Positions 1 to 11,362 of a stretch of 64,000 nucleotides of DNA are shown here, piece by piece. Positions within the stretch are counted from its first letter, which is position 1; each line of letters opens with the position of its first letter. The stretch is from Niebla homalea (Eukaryota; Ascomycota; Lecanoromycetes; Lecanorales; Ramalinaceae), in the NCBI GenBank assembly GCA_019925105.1, contig JAHGAU010000016.1, positions 930,001 to 994,000 on the forward strand, written 5' to 3'. The notes under the pieces were generated by a model, which saw only the letters and a program-made list of their open reading frames with translations, was not told the origin of the DNA and made no database searches. A program made the translations under genes and the position numbers.

Positions 1-675
1 CGACCGATAGTTTCTCAGCTCTAGATTGCAAAGCGCGCGGTTAACATAACACGTCTCTTCAAGCCTCAGCCCTTTTTCTCTCTCTCCAGAGCCATCGCTA
101 TTGCCGTCGCCATACCTCTCTCCCTTCTCCCCAATCTTCTTCAGCAGCACGGTAATCCCTTTTGTGTAGAATTCTTTCGCATCGCTCCATTTCTTCAATT
201 GGACCATCTCATTCCCTTGCTCCTTGAAGCTCTGCGCGTTCTCTACTGGAGTTCCATCGTATTGGAGCGCGCGTAAGGCTTCGATCTCGACACTATCCTC
301 GTCTGTCCAATGTGCTCAGATGCTCCAACTCCAGTCATCACACCGTAGGTTATGTTACAAACCTTCTGCACCAGCTTGATCTAGTGAGCTCATAAACAGC
401 GGCGTCTTGCCTATCATCTTCGAGATTTTATCTGTACTGTAGGACCGGACTGACTCCATTTGTGGTGGAAGAGCTGGTGTCGTGGACGGTCCATGAACAG
501 GGGAAGATGCGCGTGGAGATGGGAGGGATACATCTCCATTGCTGGGACCCTCAGAGACTTCTGTGACTCGTGACATAGTGATGGTCACTGAAGAGTGGTC
601 ACTAAGGAATGAAATCAGAAAGGTATGAGCTGGGGGAGTATCGTGTTGCACTAAGGTACTCGTAACAATCGTCAT
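1..675 (-). CDS. CNS1: Cns1/TTC4-type TPR co-chaperone, 5' part, runs off the left edge
   Basis: The product is a TPR co-chaperone that binds the EEVD tails of Hsp90 and Hsp70 in the cytosol. Exon 1 (675-363) starts at an ATG and encodes a low-complexity N-terminus ending in TPLFMSSLDQ, as seen just before the TPR domain in fungal Cns1. A 60-bp intron (362-303, GTTTGT...ACAG) joins in frame to exon 2 (302-1). Exon 2 encodes EALRALQYDGTPVE, SFKEQGNEMVQLKKW and DAKEFYTKGI, the typical first TPR of Cns1/TTC4, and then CYVNRALCNLELRNY at the edge. Roughly the first 200 residues are present; the remaining TPRs and the C-terminal domain lie outside the window. The gene is divergent from HSP70. The family is clear from the sequence; the exact start codon is the best available choice. 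Confidence 0.87.
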
Positions 676-1200
676 CGGGAGCGGGCGCTAAGCCGGGATT
701 CCAGCCTTTCCCACTTGCAAAAGATTTATGTTTTCATGATATTACGGATGCGTTTCATGGGTCATCAGGGGGAAAATCGAAGAGCAATGACACTGACGTG
801 CAAGAGCATGAGTCGCCCCGCCGGGACAAGCCCAAGGTGAACCTACCCCTCCGCCTGGGGGAGTACGAGGTTAAGTCCCCGTAATTCACATCTCCAACCA
901 TCTAAGTCAATAAGGTACGTGTTTGCTCCATTCCATCCTTTGTCAATTCGAAGCCAAGTGTGCTGCGCCACATGTCAGCACCTCGGATCATTCTCGAAAC
1001 AGCCGAATATTCGCCGCAATTCTGCCGACAACGATGCGATTCTCCGCAATTCTATGCCAAGGCTTCGATTCTACATATTTACGCCCAACTTTTCTTCAAT
1101 TCCTCTTCACAATTTACGCTTCTTCTTTTCTGCACCTGACACTTGACACTGAATCACAATTTTCTAGTTCTATCTCCGGCTGTCACACATCCTGAACATC
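676..1200. promoter_or_regulatory. Shared divergent promoter region of CNS1 and HSP70
   Basis: This is 525 bp between two divergent start codons. It holds heat-shock-like half-sites at 991-1022 and pyrimidine-rich DNA just before the HSP70 start (about 1080-1195), typical of fungal core promoters and 5' UTRs. Short open frames at 919-1195 have no family features and are regarded as chance. Confidence 0.55.
991..1022. promoter_or_regulatory. Candidate heat-shock elements upstream of HSP70
   Basis: TTCtcGAA lies at 991-998, GAAtaTTC at 1005-1012 and a further TTC at 1020-1022. The last three half-sites (1005, 1010, 1020) keep the 5-bp or 10-bp phase expected for Hsf1 binding. They are about 190 bp upstream of the HSP70 ATG, inside the 525-bp region shared with CNS1 (676-1200). 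Function is inferred from motif and position only. Confidence 0.5.
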
Positions 1201-3418
1201 ATGGCCCCAGCAATCGGGATCGATTTGGGCACGACCTACTCTTGTGTGGGGATTTTCCGAGATGATCGGTATGTGAATTCCCAACGGTTGCTCATATTGC
1301 AACTTGTTTTCCCAGTGTCTGATCATATCTAACACCTTCTCAGTATCGAGATTATCGCAAATGACCAGGGCAACCGAACTACTCCATCTTTCGTGGCGTT
1401 CACCGACACAGAACGCCTCATTGGAGATTCGGCTAAGAATCAGGTCGCTATGAATCCAGTGAACACTGTCTTCGACGCAAAGAGGCTCATTGGGAGAAAA
1501 TATGCGGATCCAGAAGTGATTTCGGACATGAAGCATTTCCCCTTCAAGATCGTGGAAAAGGCGGGCAAGCCAGTCATCTCGGTCGAATTCAAGGGCGAGA
1601 ACAAGCAATTCACACCAGAAGAAATCTCAGCCATGATCCTGACCAAGATGCGAGAGACTGCAGAATCATATCTTGGAGGCACAGTCAACAACGCAGTTGT
1701 CACAGTCCCAGCATACTTTAACGATTCACAGCGACAAGCTACCAAAGATGCCGGTCTCATTGCTGGTCTGAACGTCCTCCGTATCATCAATGAACCTACT
1801 GCAGCAGCGATCGCCTATGGTCTCGACAAGAAAGCAGAGGGAGAGCGTAACGTGCTCATTTTTGACTTAGGAGGTGGAACTTTCGATGTCTCTCTGCTTA
1901 CAATCGAAGAGGGTATCTTTGAAGTCAAGTCCACCGCTGGTGACACACATTTGGGCGGTGAGGACTTCGACAACCGCCTTGTCAACCACTTCGTAAACGA
2001 GTTCAAACGCAAGCACAAGAAAGAGTAAGTTGTTTCCCACCATCTTTTCCTCCTTTCAGCAATGTCACCGTTATCCGAGACAGAGTCTGAGCAGAGAAAC
2101 GTCTGGAGACCTGTTCCAGGACTTTTGCGTCGACGTTAAAAGAGCAACACTGACATGATTTTCTAGTTTGTCCACCAACAACCGCGCACTCCGTCGTCTC
2201 CGCACCGCTTGCGAGAGAGCCAAACGTACTCTTTCCTCCTCCGCACAGACATCTATCGAGATTGACTCGCTCTACGAGGGCATTGACTTCTACACTTCCA
2301 TCACCCGTGCTCGTTTCGAGGAACTATGCCAGGATCTTTTCCGCTCCACCATGGAGCCAGTCGAGCGTGTCCTCCGTGACGCCAAGATTGATAAATCCTC
2401 AGTCCACGAGATCGTCTTGGTCGGTGGCTCAACTCGTATCCCCAAGATCCAGAAACTGGTCTCGGACTTCTTCAACGGCAAGGAACCTAACAAATCCATC
2501 AATCCTGACGAAGCTGTGGCCTACGGTGCTGCCGTCCAAGCTGCCATTCTTTCCGGTGACACTTCTTCAAAGTCCACCAACGAGATCCTCTTGCTCGACG
2601 TTTCTCCACTTTCCCTGGGTATCGAAACAGCTGGCGGTGTCATGACTGCCCTCATCAAGCGCAACACTACCATCCCCACCAAGAAATCCGAAGTTTTCTC
2701 AACCTTCTCCGACAATCAACCGGGTGTGCTTATTCAGGTCTTTGAGGGTGAGCGTGCACGGACCAAGGACAACAACCTGCTCGGCAAGTTTGAACTTTCT
2801 GGTATCCCACCCGCACCTCGTGGGGTTCCACAGATCGAGGTCACCTTCGACGTGGATGCCAACGGCATCATGAACGTCTCCGCTCTTGAGAAGGGCACTG
2901 GCAAGACAAACAAGATTGTCATCACTAACGACAAGGGCCGTCTATCCAAGGACGAAATTGAACGCATGCTGTCTGAGGCCGAGAAGTACAAAGCCGAGGA
3001 TGAGGCCGAGGCCGCCCGTATCTCCGCCAAGAACGGTCTCGAATCGTACGCCTACTCTCTTCGCAACACCCTCAACGACGACAAGACTGCCGACAAGCTC
3101 TCCGCCGAAGACAAGGAGACTCTGAAATCGGAAATTGACAAGACTGTTGCATGGTTGGATGACAACCAGACCGCCACAGTTGAGGAGTACGAGAGCCAAC
3201 AGAAGCAGCTGGAAGGTGTCGCCAACCCCATCATTACCAAGATCTACTCACAAGGCGGCGCACCCGGTGGAATGCCGGATATGGGTGGCATGGGAGGCGG
3301 CATGCCCGGTGGCATGGGTGGAGGAATGCCCGGTGGCATGGGTGGAGGAATGCCAGGTGGTGGTGCACCAGGAGGTGCCGGGCACGATGATGGACCAACT
3401 GTCGAGGAGGTCGACTAA
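1201..3418 (+). CDS. Cytosolic Hsp70 chaperone (Ssa type)
   Basis: This is an ATP-dependent Hsp70 that folds and shuttles client proteins in the cytosol and nucleus. There are three exons: 1201-1268, 1344-2024 and 2167-3418, with introns of 75 bp (GTATGT) and 142 bp (GTAAGT...TTCTAG). All junctions keep frame, giving 666 residues. The three Hsp70 signatures are visible: [15 protein letters not shown] at the N-terminus, [14 protein letters not shown] near residue 195-210 and [14 protein letters not shown] near residue 330-345. The substrate-binding domain follows, then a helical lid and a GGMP-rich tail ending in EEVD, the docking site for TPR co-chaperones such as the neighbouring Cns1. There is no signal peptide or HDEL, so this is neither the ER (Kar2) nor the mitochondrial (Ssc1) type. 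Possible heat-shock elements lie about 190 bp upstream. The family is certain; the Ssa paralogue number cannot be assigned. Confidence 0.97.
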
Positions 3419-3890
3419 GCGGCTTCGATCCCCCTGATCTACCATTGCAAAAGCCTTTCATCCATTGTTGCAACCATGGCGTTGGCTGGCGAACACAGGG
3501 TTAGACGAGCTTGATCGTGCAATACTTGCATGCATGCACGAACTAGAATAGTAAATGAATACAAGAAACCTGTCCAAACAAACCATTCTCTTCAGTATTT
3601 GATATTTGGTCTAATCTGCTTCCAACTTGTATTCCTAGCTTATGGACCTCCTGGTTCCCCCATCTTAATGATCTTGCGCCCACTGTGAGCGCCCATGATA
3701 TCAGCCCTACAAGGCTTGGCGTTTTGGATTAGACTGTCAGCGAGGGTTCCGATGAAAACTTTGACAGCCCCTAAAACCCCCCGCAGCCTGGCCGAAGGCC
3801 ACCCCGAGAGCCGAAATGCCCCCCCCTCCCAAGGCCCCAAGGCCACCTTAAGTCCTGAGGCCACCTCAAAAGCCACCCTGACGGCCACCA
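3419..3890. other. HSP70 3' region and gene-free DNA
   Basis: The HSP70 3' UTR presumably occupies the first 150-200 bp. Beyond about 3640 a minus-strand open frame (3891-3640) has a proline/glycine-biased composition with no recognisable domain. I see no convincing gene here. The stretch ends at the inverted-repeat element starting at 3891. Confidence 0.5.
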
Positions 3891-4984
3891 TTTATAAGGA
3901 GTCCGCCTACACGTACACCCTTTTTGTCTGCATGTACACCGTCAATTTGTCTGCATATACACCGTCGATTTGTCTGCATGTACACCCCTTTTTTAGCGGG
4001 TATATTGAGTAATTCCTGAGGTATTTCTCAGTATAATGGGAGGATTTGGGAGCACTTTGCAGTGCACCAAAGGGTCTTTATTCAGAATTTGCGCATATCA
4101 CCACATATGCTACCACGGCAACAACGAGCACATTAACTAGGTCATATAGGTAATTCCGGAGGTAGTAGATAGATAGATGACACGCCGAGGACCGCGATGA
4201 GACCAAAAGGACGTTTGGTTGTTGAGAAACAGGTACATGCTGAGGCTACCTATGTAGATCTACCCACCCTTACCACCTCACCTTTACTGTGAGTAAGCCG
4301 AGTCAAAAGGGCTCGATTGCGACGGTTTCCGGGCCTTTTGCCAAACAGTTACTCTTTCCCTTTTGAGTTTAGGCTCACTCCTGATGGCTCACTCCTGACG
4401 GCTCACTCCTGACGGCTCACTCCTGACGGCTCACTCCTGACGGCTCACTCCTGACGGCTCACTCCTGACGGCTCACTCTTAACGGCTGGCTCTTGGACGA
4501 CGGGGTGGTTGGCTTAGCAACCTACTACCCCTTGTCCATGTCGTGATGAAGTGAGCCCGGCTTTGCTCTTGTAGGCTTGCTTCCTAAGGGTCGATCTCGA
4601 CGTCCTCCTCCTCGCGGGCAACTTGGGAGGCTGTAATAGCGAGCCTTGGAGTTACTCCGCCGGTAGCTCTACCACGCGAAGTCGTCGTCCTGCCCGCCTC
4701 GTCCACGACGAGCTGGCTGAGCTGGCTGAGGTAATGGCGGTATACGAGCCTGCAAACGTTGTTCAACGTGGTGGTGGTGGGAGTATGCATGCAGATACGG
4801 GGGACGCGTTGTTTGGACTTTACCAAAAAGTTCTCCCACTGTACTGAGAAATACCTCAGGAATTACTCAATATACCCGCTAAAAAAGGGGTGTACATGCA
4901 GACAAATCGACGGTGTATATGCAGACAAATTGACGGTGTACATGCAGACAAAAAGGGTGTACGTGTAGGCGGACTCTTTATGAG
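3891..4984. mobile_element. Non-autonomous DNA element with about 140-bp terminal inverted repeats (copy 1)
   Basis: The left end (3899-4036) reappears almost perfectly as the reverse complement at 4841-4976, so both termini read GAGTCCGCCTACACGTACAC inward. Each arm carries three 23-bp subrepeats built around TTTGTCTGCATGTACACC. The 1,078-bp element is flanked by TTTATAAG (3891-3898) and TTTATGAG (4977-4984), an 8-bp target duplication with one mismatch, which would fit a hAT-like transposase. No transposase open frame is present, so it must be mobilised in trans or is dead. The interior contains a 14-bp minisatellite at 4372-4483. A second, degraded copy lies at about 27711-28460. The superfamily assignment is an inference from duplication length alone. 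Confidence 0.8.
4372..4483. repeat. 14-bp minisatellite inside the inverted-repeat element
   Basis: Eight head-to-tail copies of GGCTCACTCCTGAC run from 4372 to 4483. The first unit has T for C at its last base and the last unit differs at two positions. The array lies in the middle of the transposon-like element and codes for nothing recognisable. Confidence 0.92.
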
Positions 4985-7900
4985 TCCGCCTACATAGGTA
5001 TATGCGCAATAGTATTGGGGTACACATTGTAGATAGGCCATTGGTGGCCCATCAAGGCTCAGTATACGACGGTGGTGAGGAGTGAGATGCCCAAAAAACA
5101 CCAATCATATTTGCGCCAAGTTTGGCGGTCTCCCATGAAGAAGTGTGCTTAGCGAACGTGAATTTTGGTCGTGGAGTCGGTAGTCCATGGGAAACCGCGG
5201 TTGCCCATGGGATGAGGTGTGCGGCCCATGGGCTACATGCAACACTAACTAAGGTATATAATAAGCTCAAAACAAATTGAAAGGTGGGCAAGATTGCTTC
5301 AGCTTCAGATGATCAACTTGCCAATCTTAAACAAGAAGTCTAGTATGGATAGTCTAGGTTAAGCAGTGTTCGGCAGCTTTGTTTTAGCAAAAGCTCCGTT
5401 AATGAACGCAGGATCAGAGAGGACGCGCCTCACCTCGTAATTATTGTTTTTGTGTGAGCTCAAGGAGGCGGAGTCTGGCCAGGGCGTTGGCGTTTGAGGG
5501 GAACTTCCTGCGCTGTGGTGGCGGATTGACCGCCCTACGGCCCCTTTCGAGTTCTGCTCCGTACTCCAAGGTGAGGCTGTGCTCAGTAGGCTTACCAATC
5601 ACATTAATATGCGAGTGACTGCTGAGTACAACATCACTTGATCTCCTGAATAACGGTGTAAGACGACCCCAAGTGGGCTTGCGGCGCAGACACCCCAAAG
5701 GGGCTTACACAGTGCGCTGACACTATCAGCCTTGTTGGACATCTTCCCCACCTGACCACCTTGCTCTCCTTCTTTTTCCCCTCACATGTTACTTCCGTCA
5801 GACAAAAATCCCACATATGCCTTTATTGGGGGGCCGAGCTCATGTGGAGAGGAGAGGGCAATCGAGATGATGATGGTTGCAGTCAGCATGGACTTGAGTC
5901 ATTGCTCGTCAAATGAAATTGCCATAGACCCCACTAACCGCACCTTTCTATCGCAACCACATGGCAAATGCAAGATATGCCAATGCAGGGAGGTCGGCAC
6001 CGAGCCACCGACGACCATGATTGCGGGACATTAGTGCCATGCGCACTCTGGCTTGCTTGCTCCATACCCCCTTGATCTTTCCGTACAGCCTGCGACCAGA
6101 TGGTGCTGTTACACAGTTACATCCAGCAGAGCAACCTCGCGGTCTTTGATCCGATAATTGGCGCTAGCATTATGCAGGTTCCTGCAATCACGGACCCAAA
6201 GGGTGCCGGTTTATGCAAGCCCTTCCAAGCTTCCGTCCATCTGCAGTAGAGCACCAATCAATCTTTGCAAGAGCAGCCGGACCTCACTATGTCCAGTCAC
6301 TATGTCCAGTCACTAAGTTTGGCTAAATCGGGCACATTCTCGTGGCCTTTGTCGGCGCTGACCACGTTAAAACGTCACTGACAAACGTTCGCTGGCCAAG
6401 GCCACCAAGGAGCGAAGTCTGCGAGGTCTGCTCGTTGGAAGTTGGTGAGTGCCAACTGCAAAGGCTCGTATTTCTTCGGCCCCTTTATCTTTCAGGTCCA
6501 CGGATACGCCTGGTGACGCACCAAGCTTCACGAAAATGGACATCAGGACAGCAGGTCCAAGGCACTCTCGCCAGCCTCTTCGCCTTCAAACATCCACTCA
6601 TCCATCCAAAAGAGCAGTCATAGCGCTTCCCTATTTGGTGGTCACGCGCGTTGACGAAGCTGAAGCCAGATCACCGATAATGACTGGATACATCAAGCTT
6701 CCCCCTACCTCTGTCATATGGTAGCAAGGGTTTGTGCAAGCCAAGCATAGCCTCCCTGAATTCGTGGCAAGTTCACCAACAAACAACAGCCATTAGGCAT
6801 TCAATAATAACATAACAATCCTCGTTAAGTAAGACATTGCCGAAGCGAAGAATCCCAAGGCTCCACCCGCCACCCTCGCAAAGTTTGGCAGTCTTGAACG
6901 CGGTCAACACTCGTGTCATACTGTCATTCTTCCGCCCAGAGGCTCAAATAGGACCAGGCCGTTCCCCTAATTTGATAATCACCTAGTTCCCGCTTCATGC
7001 GGTGGGTACTATGGTACAGCGCGCCAGCTTATTCGAGCAACCGTGCTTCACCCTTAATTATGCGGGCTGACGAATTCATGCCATAAATCCTGTTCCATGC
7101 AATTGATAGCATCGGGATTGCTCTGGTCTCGGGTGAGTAAGAATTAGCGATGGCCAATCTTGTCGTTCTCATTCTGAAGCCCACCAATACTTTCACCCAG
7201 GCTTTCCGTGTACAGCCGCACGCGATTTGTACTCGGAATACAGCTCACTCGGGTCGTAGGTAACAATGCTGACTGATGAATCGATGTGAGACTGACAACT
7301 GCAGTCAGCACCTAATAATCTTGAACGCCTTACCGCTGGGCACCGCTGGGCTCATACCATGGAAGCCTATGAGGGAAAAGCCTGCCGTTCGATATGTACC
7401 GATGGTTGTTACCTGCAGTTCAAGATCCACCGCAGTCCAAAATGGATAGCAGCCCACACTCCCAGCTGCCTATCACAATGGCGCTGATCGCTGGAGCTTG
7501 TCCTACATGTTTGGAATAGATTAGGTAAAATTCCTCGAGCGAGGCGCTACAATGAACCCATCCCGGTCACGATATTTGTGTTGGTCTTCATTGAACGCCA
7601 CTTCATCGCCTGCCATACACCGGCAGCAACCGCATTTCTCTACGTTCTGGGCTTCCCATTGATTCGCACATCCACGAGGCTTATCCCTAGGCCTTGCCCG
7701 AATGCCAGTAAGCAACATGTTTCACGCGCTCTGACTACGACGGTGTCCTCCACCAGGTCTTCTTCCGATATTGCCAACGAAGAAAATCGTAGTTGACACA
7801 TGACCACCTTCGCAATTTTGTCTGCCTACGCCATGATCCTGCCGATGGAGTATTCGCTTGAGGATTGAGCAAATCTTCGATGATCTCATCTCTGAGAAGC

Positions 7901-8254
7901 TGTGACAAATGACCCATACGGAGCTATCAATCTGACTGTGAGGTTACATAAAGTCGTCTCTTCCTATGATTAGATTTTGGGATCTCCGATTCAGAATCCA
8001 TCCAGCTGCTCTGTTTGGGGCCTTTACCTGTGCCTTGAGGTATAACTGGCAATTCGCGACGTGTATTACATACTGGGGTTTCACAACTTTCTATCTTTAT
8101 TCAAAGACTTAAAAGTGCGGTCTTCTCTTCATCCATATATTGACAGAAGCACAATAGCCTCACAGCTTGCCTCCCTCCTCATCTACTTTACAGTGTGCAT
8201 TATTGGCTTGAAGCCAGCTTATCAGCTTAATCAAGACATCATACCCTTGCTACA
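4985..8254. other. Gene-free stretch between the inverted-repeat element and the laccase gene
   Basis: About 3.3 kb with no gene I can support. Immediately right of the element, GAGTCCGCCTACATAGG at 4982-4998 repeats the element's terminal bases once more, suggesting a nested or truncated third end. The open frames of 60-93 codons here (for example 5441-5698 minus and 6342-6623 plus) have no start context, domain or intron support. The last few hundred bases before 8255 are probably the laccase promoter. Confidence 0.5.
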
Positions 8255-10194
8255 ATGGGTACAGTGATCAATACCGTCCTCAAGCTGGCCTCTTTGGCTC
8301 CAGCACTTCCTCAAACGGCAACCAACGGTATCGCTCCCTGGGAATCTTCGCACGCTGGCAATGCTAATCGAGAACTGTAGGCGCGTCCATTCTAGGCACA
8401 TTATCTGCTCCGTTGTTACCTGACTTCTTGACAAATAACGTATGTTTGATAGATTTGTTTCCTTGCAAGCATCCTCGGCTGATCAGAATAGCCCATCGTT
8501 GCTGGCTTTCCGTGGGGAACAAGGACTGCGGCGAATACCAACCCCTATGAGCAATCTCCAACGACTGGTGAGATGGCTTGGCAGTAGACGGCCTTGCGCC
8601 TGCTGACCTTATTGCAGGCGTCACTCGAACCTACGACTTCACCATCTCGCGGGGGAATATTGCCCCTGACGGCGTGAACAAAAGCGTTCTACTCGTCAAT
8701 GACGCTTTTCCCGGCCCTCTGCTCGAGGCCAATTGGGGCGACATGTTCTCTATCACTGTTCACAATGCAATTACTGATCCAGAGGAGGGCACTTCTCTTC
8801 ACTGGCACGGCTTGCTTCAGCGTGCGACTCCGTGGTATGACGGTGTTCCATCGGTTGGGCAATGCCCAATTGCCCCCGGACAATCGTTGACCTACACGTT
8901 CAAAGCGGACCTGTATGGCACGTCGTGGTATCATTCGCATTACAGTGCACAGTATGCGGGGGGCATATTCGGACCGATGGTCATCCATGGTCCAAAAAAT
9001 GTTGACTACGATATTGACATTGGTCCTGTGCTCCTCAGTGACTGGTATCATACCGACTACTTTGATCTTGTCGAGCTAGTCATGGGCGCCCCGTCTACCT
9101 TGGTCCGTTCGGACAACAATCTCATCAACGGGAAAATGAACTATGATTGTTCATTGGCAAGCCCAGGTCAAACATGCACACCAGACGCGGGCATCGCCAA
9201 GTTCAAGTTCCAATCCGGCAAAAAGCACCGTCTTCGCCTCATCAACGGTGGTGCCGAGGGCATCCAACGCTTCACCATCGACAACCACACCATGACCGTC
9301 ATGGCCAACGACTACGTCCCCATCCAACCCTACTCTACCCACATGGTCACGCTTGGCATCGGCCAACGCACCGACGTCATCGTGGAAGCCGACCTTCCCT
9401 CCAACTCTGCCGTCTGGATGCGCGCCGACATCTCCGCCACCTGCTCTGTCATCACCGCCAACTCCCATCAAGCTGTCGCGGCCATTTACTACGAAGACGC
9501 CGACAATTCCACCACCCCCCAAACCACCGCCACCGCCATCGACGACTCGCATTGCGGCAACGACGATCTCAATAAAACCACGCCATTCTATCCCTTCCCC
9601 GCCACGCCTAACCCTGCCACCACCCAGGAGATTACTGTCAACTTTACCAAAAACGAGACCGGCCATTCCCTCTGGACAATGAACAACCAAACCTTCCGCG
9701 CCAACTACGATCACCCCCTCCTCATCCTCGCCAACCAGGGCAATATCTCTTACCCGTACGACCCGCAATGGAACGTGTACAATTTCGGCAACAACAACTC
9801 GGTACGTATCATTTTCTACAACATCTTCGGGGTAGCGCATCCAATGCACTTGCACGGCCACAACTTCAACATCCTGGCCGAGGGCACCGGGATCTGGAAT
9901 GGCACGGTCGATCATATAGAGAATACGCAGCGCAGGGACGTGCAGCTCTTGCAAGGGGGAAATTCGTCAGTGCCAGGGTATATGGTGGCGCAGTACAACA
10001 CTGATAATCCTGGGGTGTGGCCGTTTCATTGCCATATCGCCTGGCATGTCAGTGCGGGGCTATATATCAATACGATGGAGCAGACCGACCTTATCAAGGA
10101 GAGAGTGTTGCCGATGAGTGTGGCGGAGACGTGTAGGGGGTGGGCGGACTATAGTGGGCATAATGTTGTGGATGAGATTGATTCGGGGTTGTGA
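8255..10194 (+). CDS. Laccase-type multicopper oxidase
   Basis: This is a secreted four-copper oxidase that takes electrons from phenols or aromatic amines and reduces oxygen to water. Four exons (8255-8327, 8381-8439, 8492-8567, 8618-10194) with introns of 53, 52 and 50 bp give 594 residues. The start MGTVINTVLKLASLAPA resembles a weak signal peptide. Copper ligand blocks are in order: LHWHG near residue 132, WYHSHYSAQ near 176, HPMHLHGH near 477 and HCHIAWH near 540, with Leu ten residues after the T1 cysteine. Several N-glycosylation sequons are visible. The protein ends exactly in DSGL, the C-terminal plug typical of processed ascomycete laccases, here with no propeptide behind it. The substrate (lignin, melanin precursor, other) cannot be told. 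No cluster partners are adjacent. Confidence 0.93.
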
Positions 10195-10748
10195 TTAGGT
10201 GGTGTTTATATGTTGGAGTGGAATCGGTACGAAATACGTCTTGTTCATTTATATTCACCTTCGTCATCACTCTCTCCGTTAAGTATCACTGGCGTTGACG
10301 GGATAGACGAGCATGGCATTGTGTCGATGATGATGAGCACCGGGTAGGATCACACAACATGGGACGTAATTGTGCTTTAGTATCATGGATGCAAAATTAG
10401 ATGAGTACAAGATTTTTACCTTCAACCTAATTTCATATATAAAGTCGCCCACATCTGTGCTGTATTTGCTTCTTCCTGCCTCCTGCTAACAGAAGGAGCC
10501 TCATGATTGGCAGATTGGGTGGTAAAGTTTTCTGAGCTAGTACTAGTGCCGTACAGTATTTTTTAGATCGCGCTCTCCACGCGCCTTCCACTTTAAAGTT
10601 GGCCCTCCGCTTCCACTTCCAACTTCACGTCTTCACTCCAGCCGCTTCATTGATCATCTTACTCCACAACAACCTCCTCCGCACGTACTCTCCCATCTCT
10701 TCAACTCCTTCCTCGAATATACCCCTGGAGCAACGACAATCCATCCCA
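10195..10748. other. Laccase 3' region and CHZ1 5' region
   Basis: No gene is evident. The last 150 bp before 10749 are pyrimidine-rich (TTCC/CTCC runs), typical of a fungal promoter or 5' UTR. An in-frame upstream open stretch from 10599 has no ATG context better than the one chosen at 10749. Confidence 0.5.
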
Positions 10749-11362
10749 ATGGGCGCAACCGACTCCGGGCAAGGCGCCGCAATGTCCGACCCCGCGCAAC
10801 CAACCGAAGCCAAGGGTAAAGGAAAGGCCGCTCCAGAGGATATGAGCATGGGCGAGGAGGAGACTTCGAGTGATGAGGAGACTGGTGCTGAGGATGATGT
10901 AATGCCAACCCTCTCCCTGCTTCAAAGCCCGTACTGCCTGCCATGTGGGGAGACGTCATGCTCTCTACAACCCTTGCGTGAACGAATGACTGATCGCTGA
11001 CTACGCTTCCTCAATCTATAGGCTCCCGAGATGCGTAAGCCACGGCCTGCCCCTTCTGCCTCTTAACCTCTCTTTTACCCCACTCGACCCTTTGAGTGTG
11101 ATTGCAGCTTCATGCCGAGAACGAGCGGCAGCCCCGCGGTTGGTGCAACCTCATTCTAACATAGCTTTTCGAGATAGCCGAAGAAGAAGACGAGGACAAC
11201 ATGGAGGAAATCGACACTGATAACATCGTGAATGGCCGCACGAGGGGCAAGAACATCGACTGGAAGAAGGCAGCTGAGGATAACAAGGATGCGCTGGATG
11301 ATGACGATGATGATGATGACGATGACGATTTTGAGGAGGAGGACGAGGAGATGAAGGATTGA
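10749..11362 (+). CDS. CHZ1: Chz1-like histone H2A.Z-H2B chaperone
   Basis: Chz1 is a small acidic nuclear chaperone that hands H2A.Z-H2B dimers to the SWR1 remodeller. My model has exons 10749-10898, 11022-11034 and 11178-11362 (introns 123 and 143 bp), giving 115 residues. The hallmark segment is MEEIDTDNIVNGRTRGKNID, the conserved CHZ motif, followed by acidic runs (D8-D10, E-rich) to the stop. The N-terminus is also acidic (GEEETSSDEETGAEDD). The middle exon is only 13 nt, encoding roughly APEM, and was chosen because it is the combination that avoids in-frame stops and restores the CHZ frame; alternative splicing there is possible. The family is clear from the motif, charge and size; the micro-exon is the weakest part. 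Confidence 0.83.

Noticed and set aside
5359..5816. Overlapping minus-strand frames of 60-85 codons
   Set aside because: No homology-like motif, no intron signals and no start context; equal-length frames occur by chance in this GC range.
9151..9954. 267-codon minus frame opposite the laccase exon
   Set aside because: It is the mirror of a real coding region; its Gly/Val-rich composition comes from the laccase codon bias.
8255..10194. Secondary-metabolite cluster around the laccase
   Set aside because: Neighbours are housekeeping genes (CHZ1, BET1) or empty DNA; no synthase, tailoring enzyme or regulator is adjacent.
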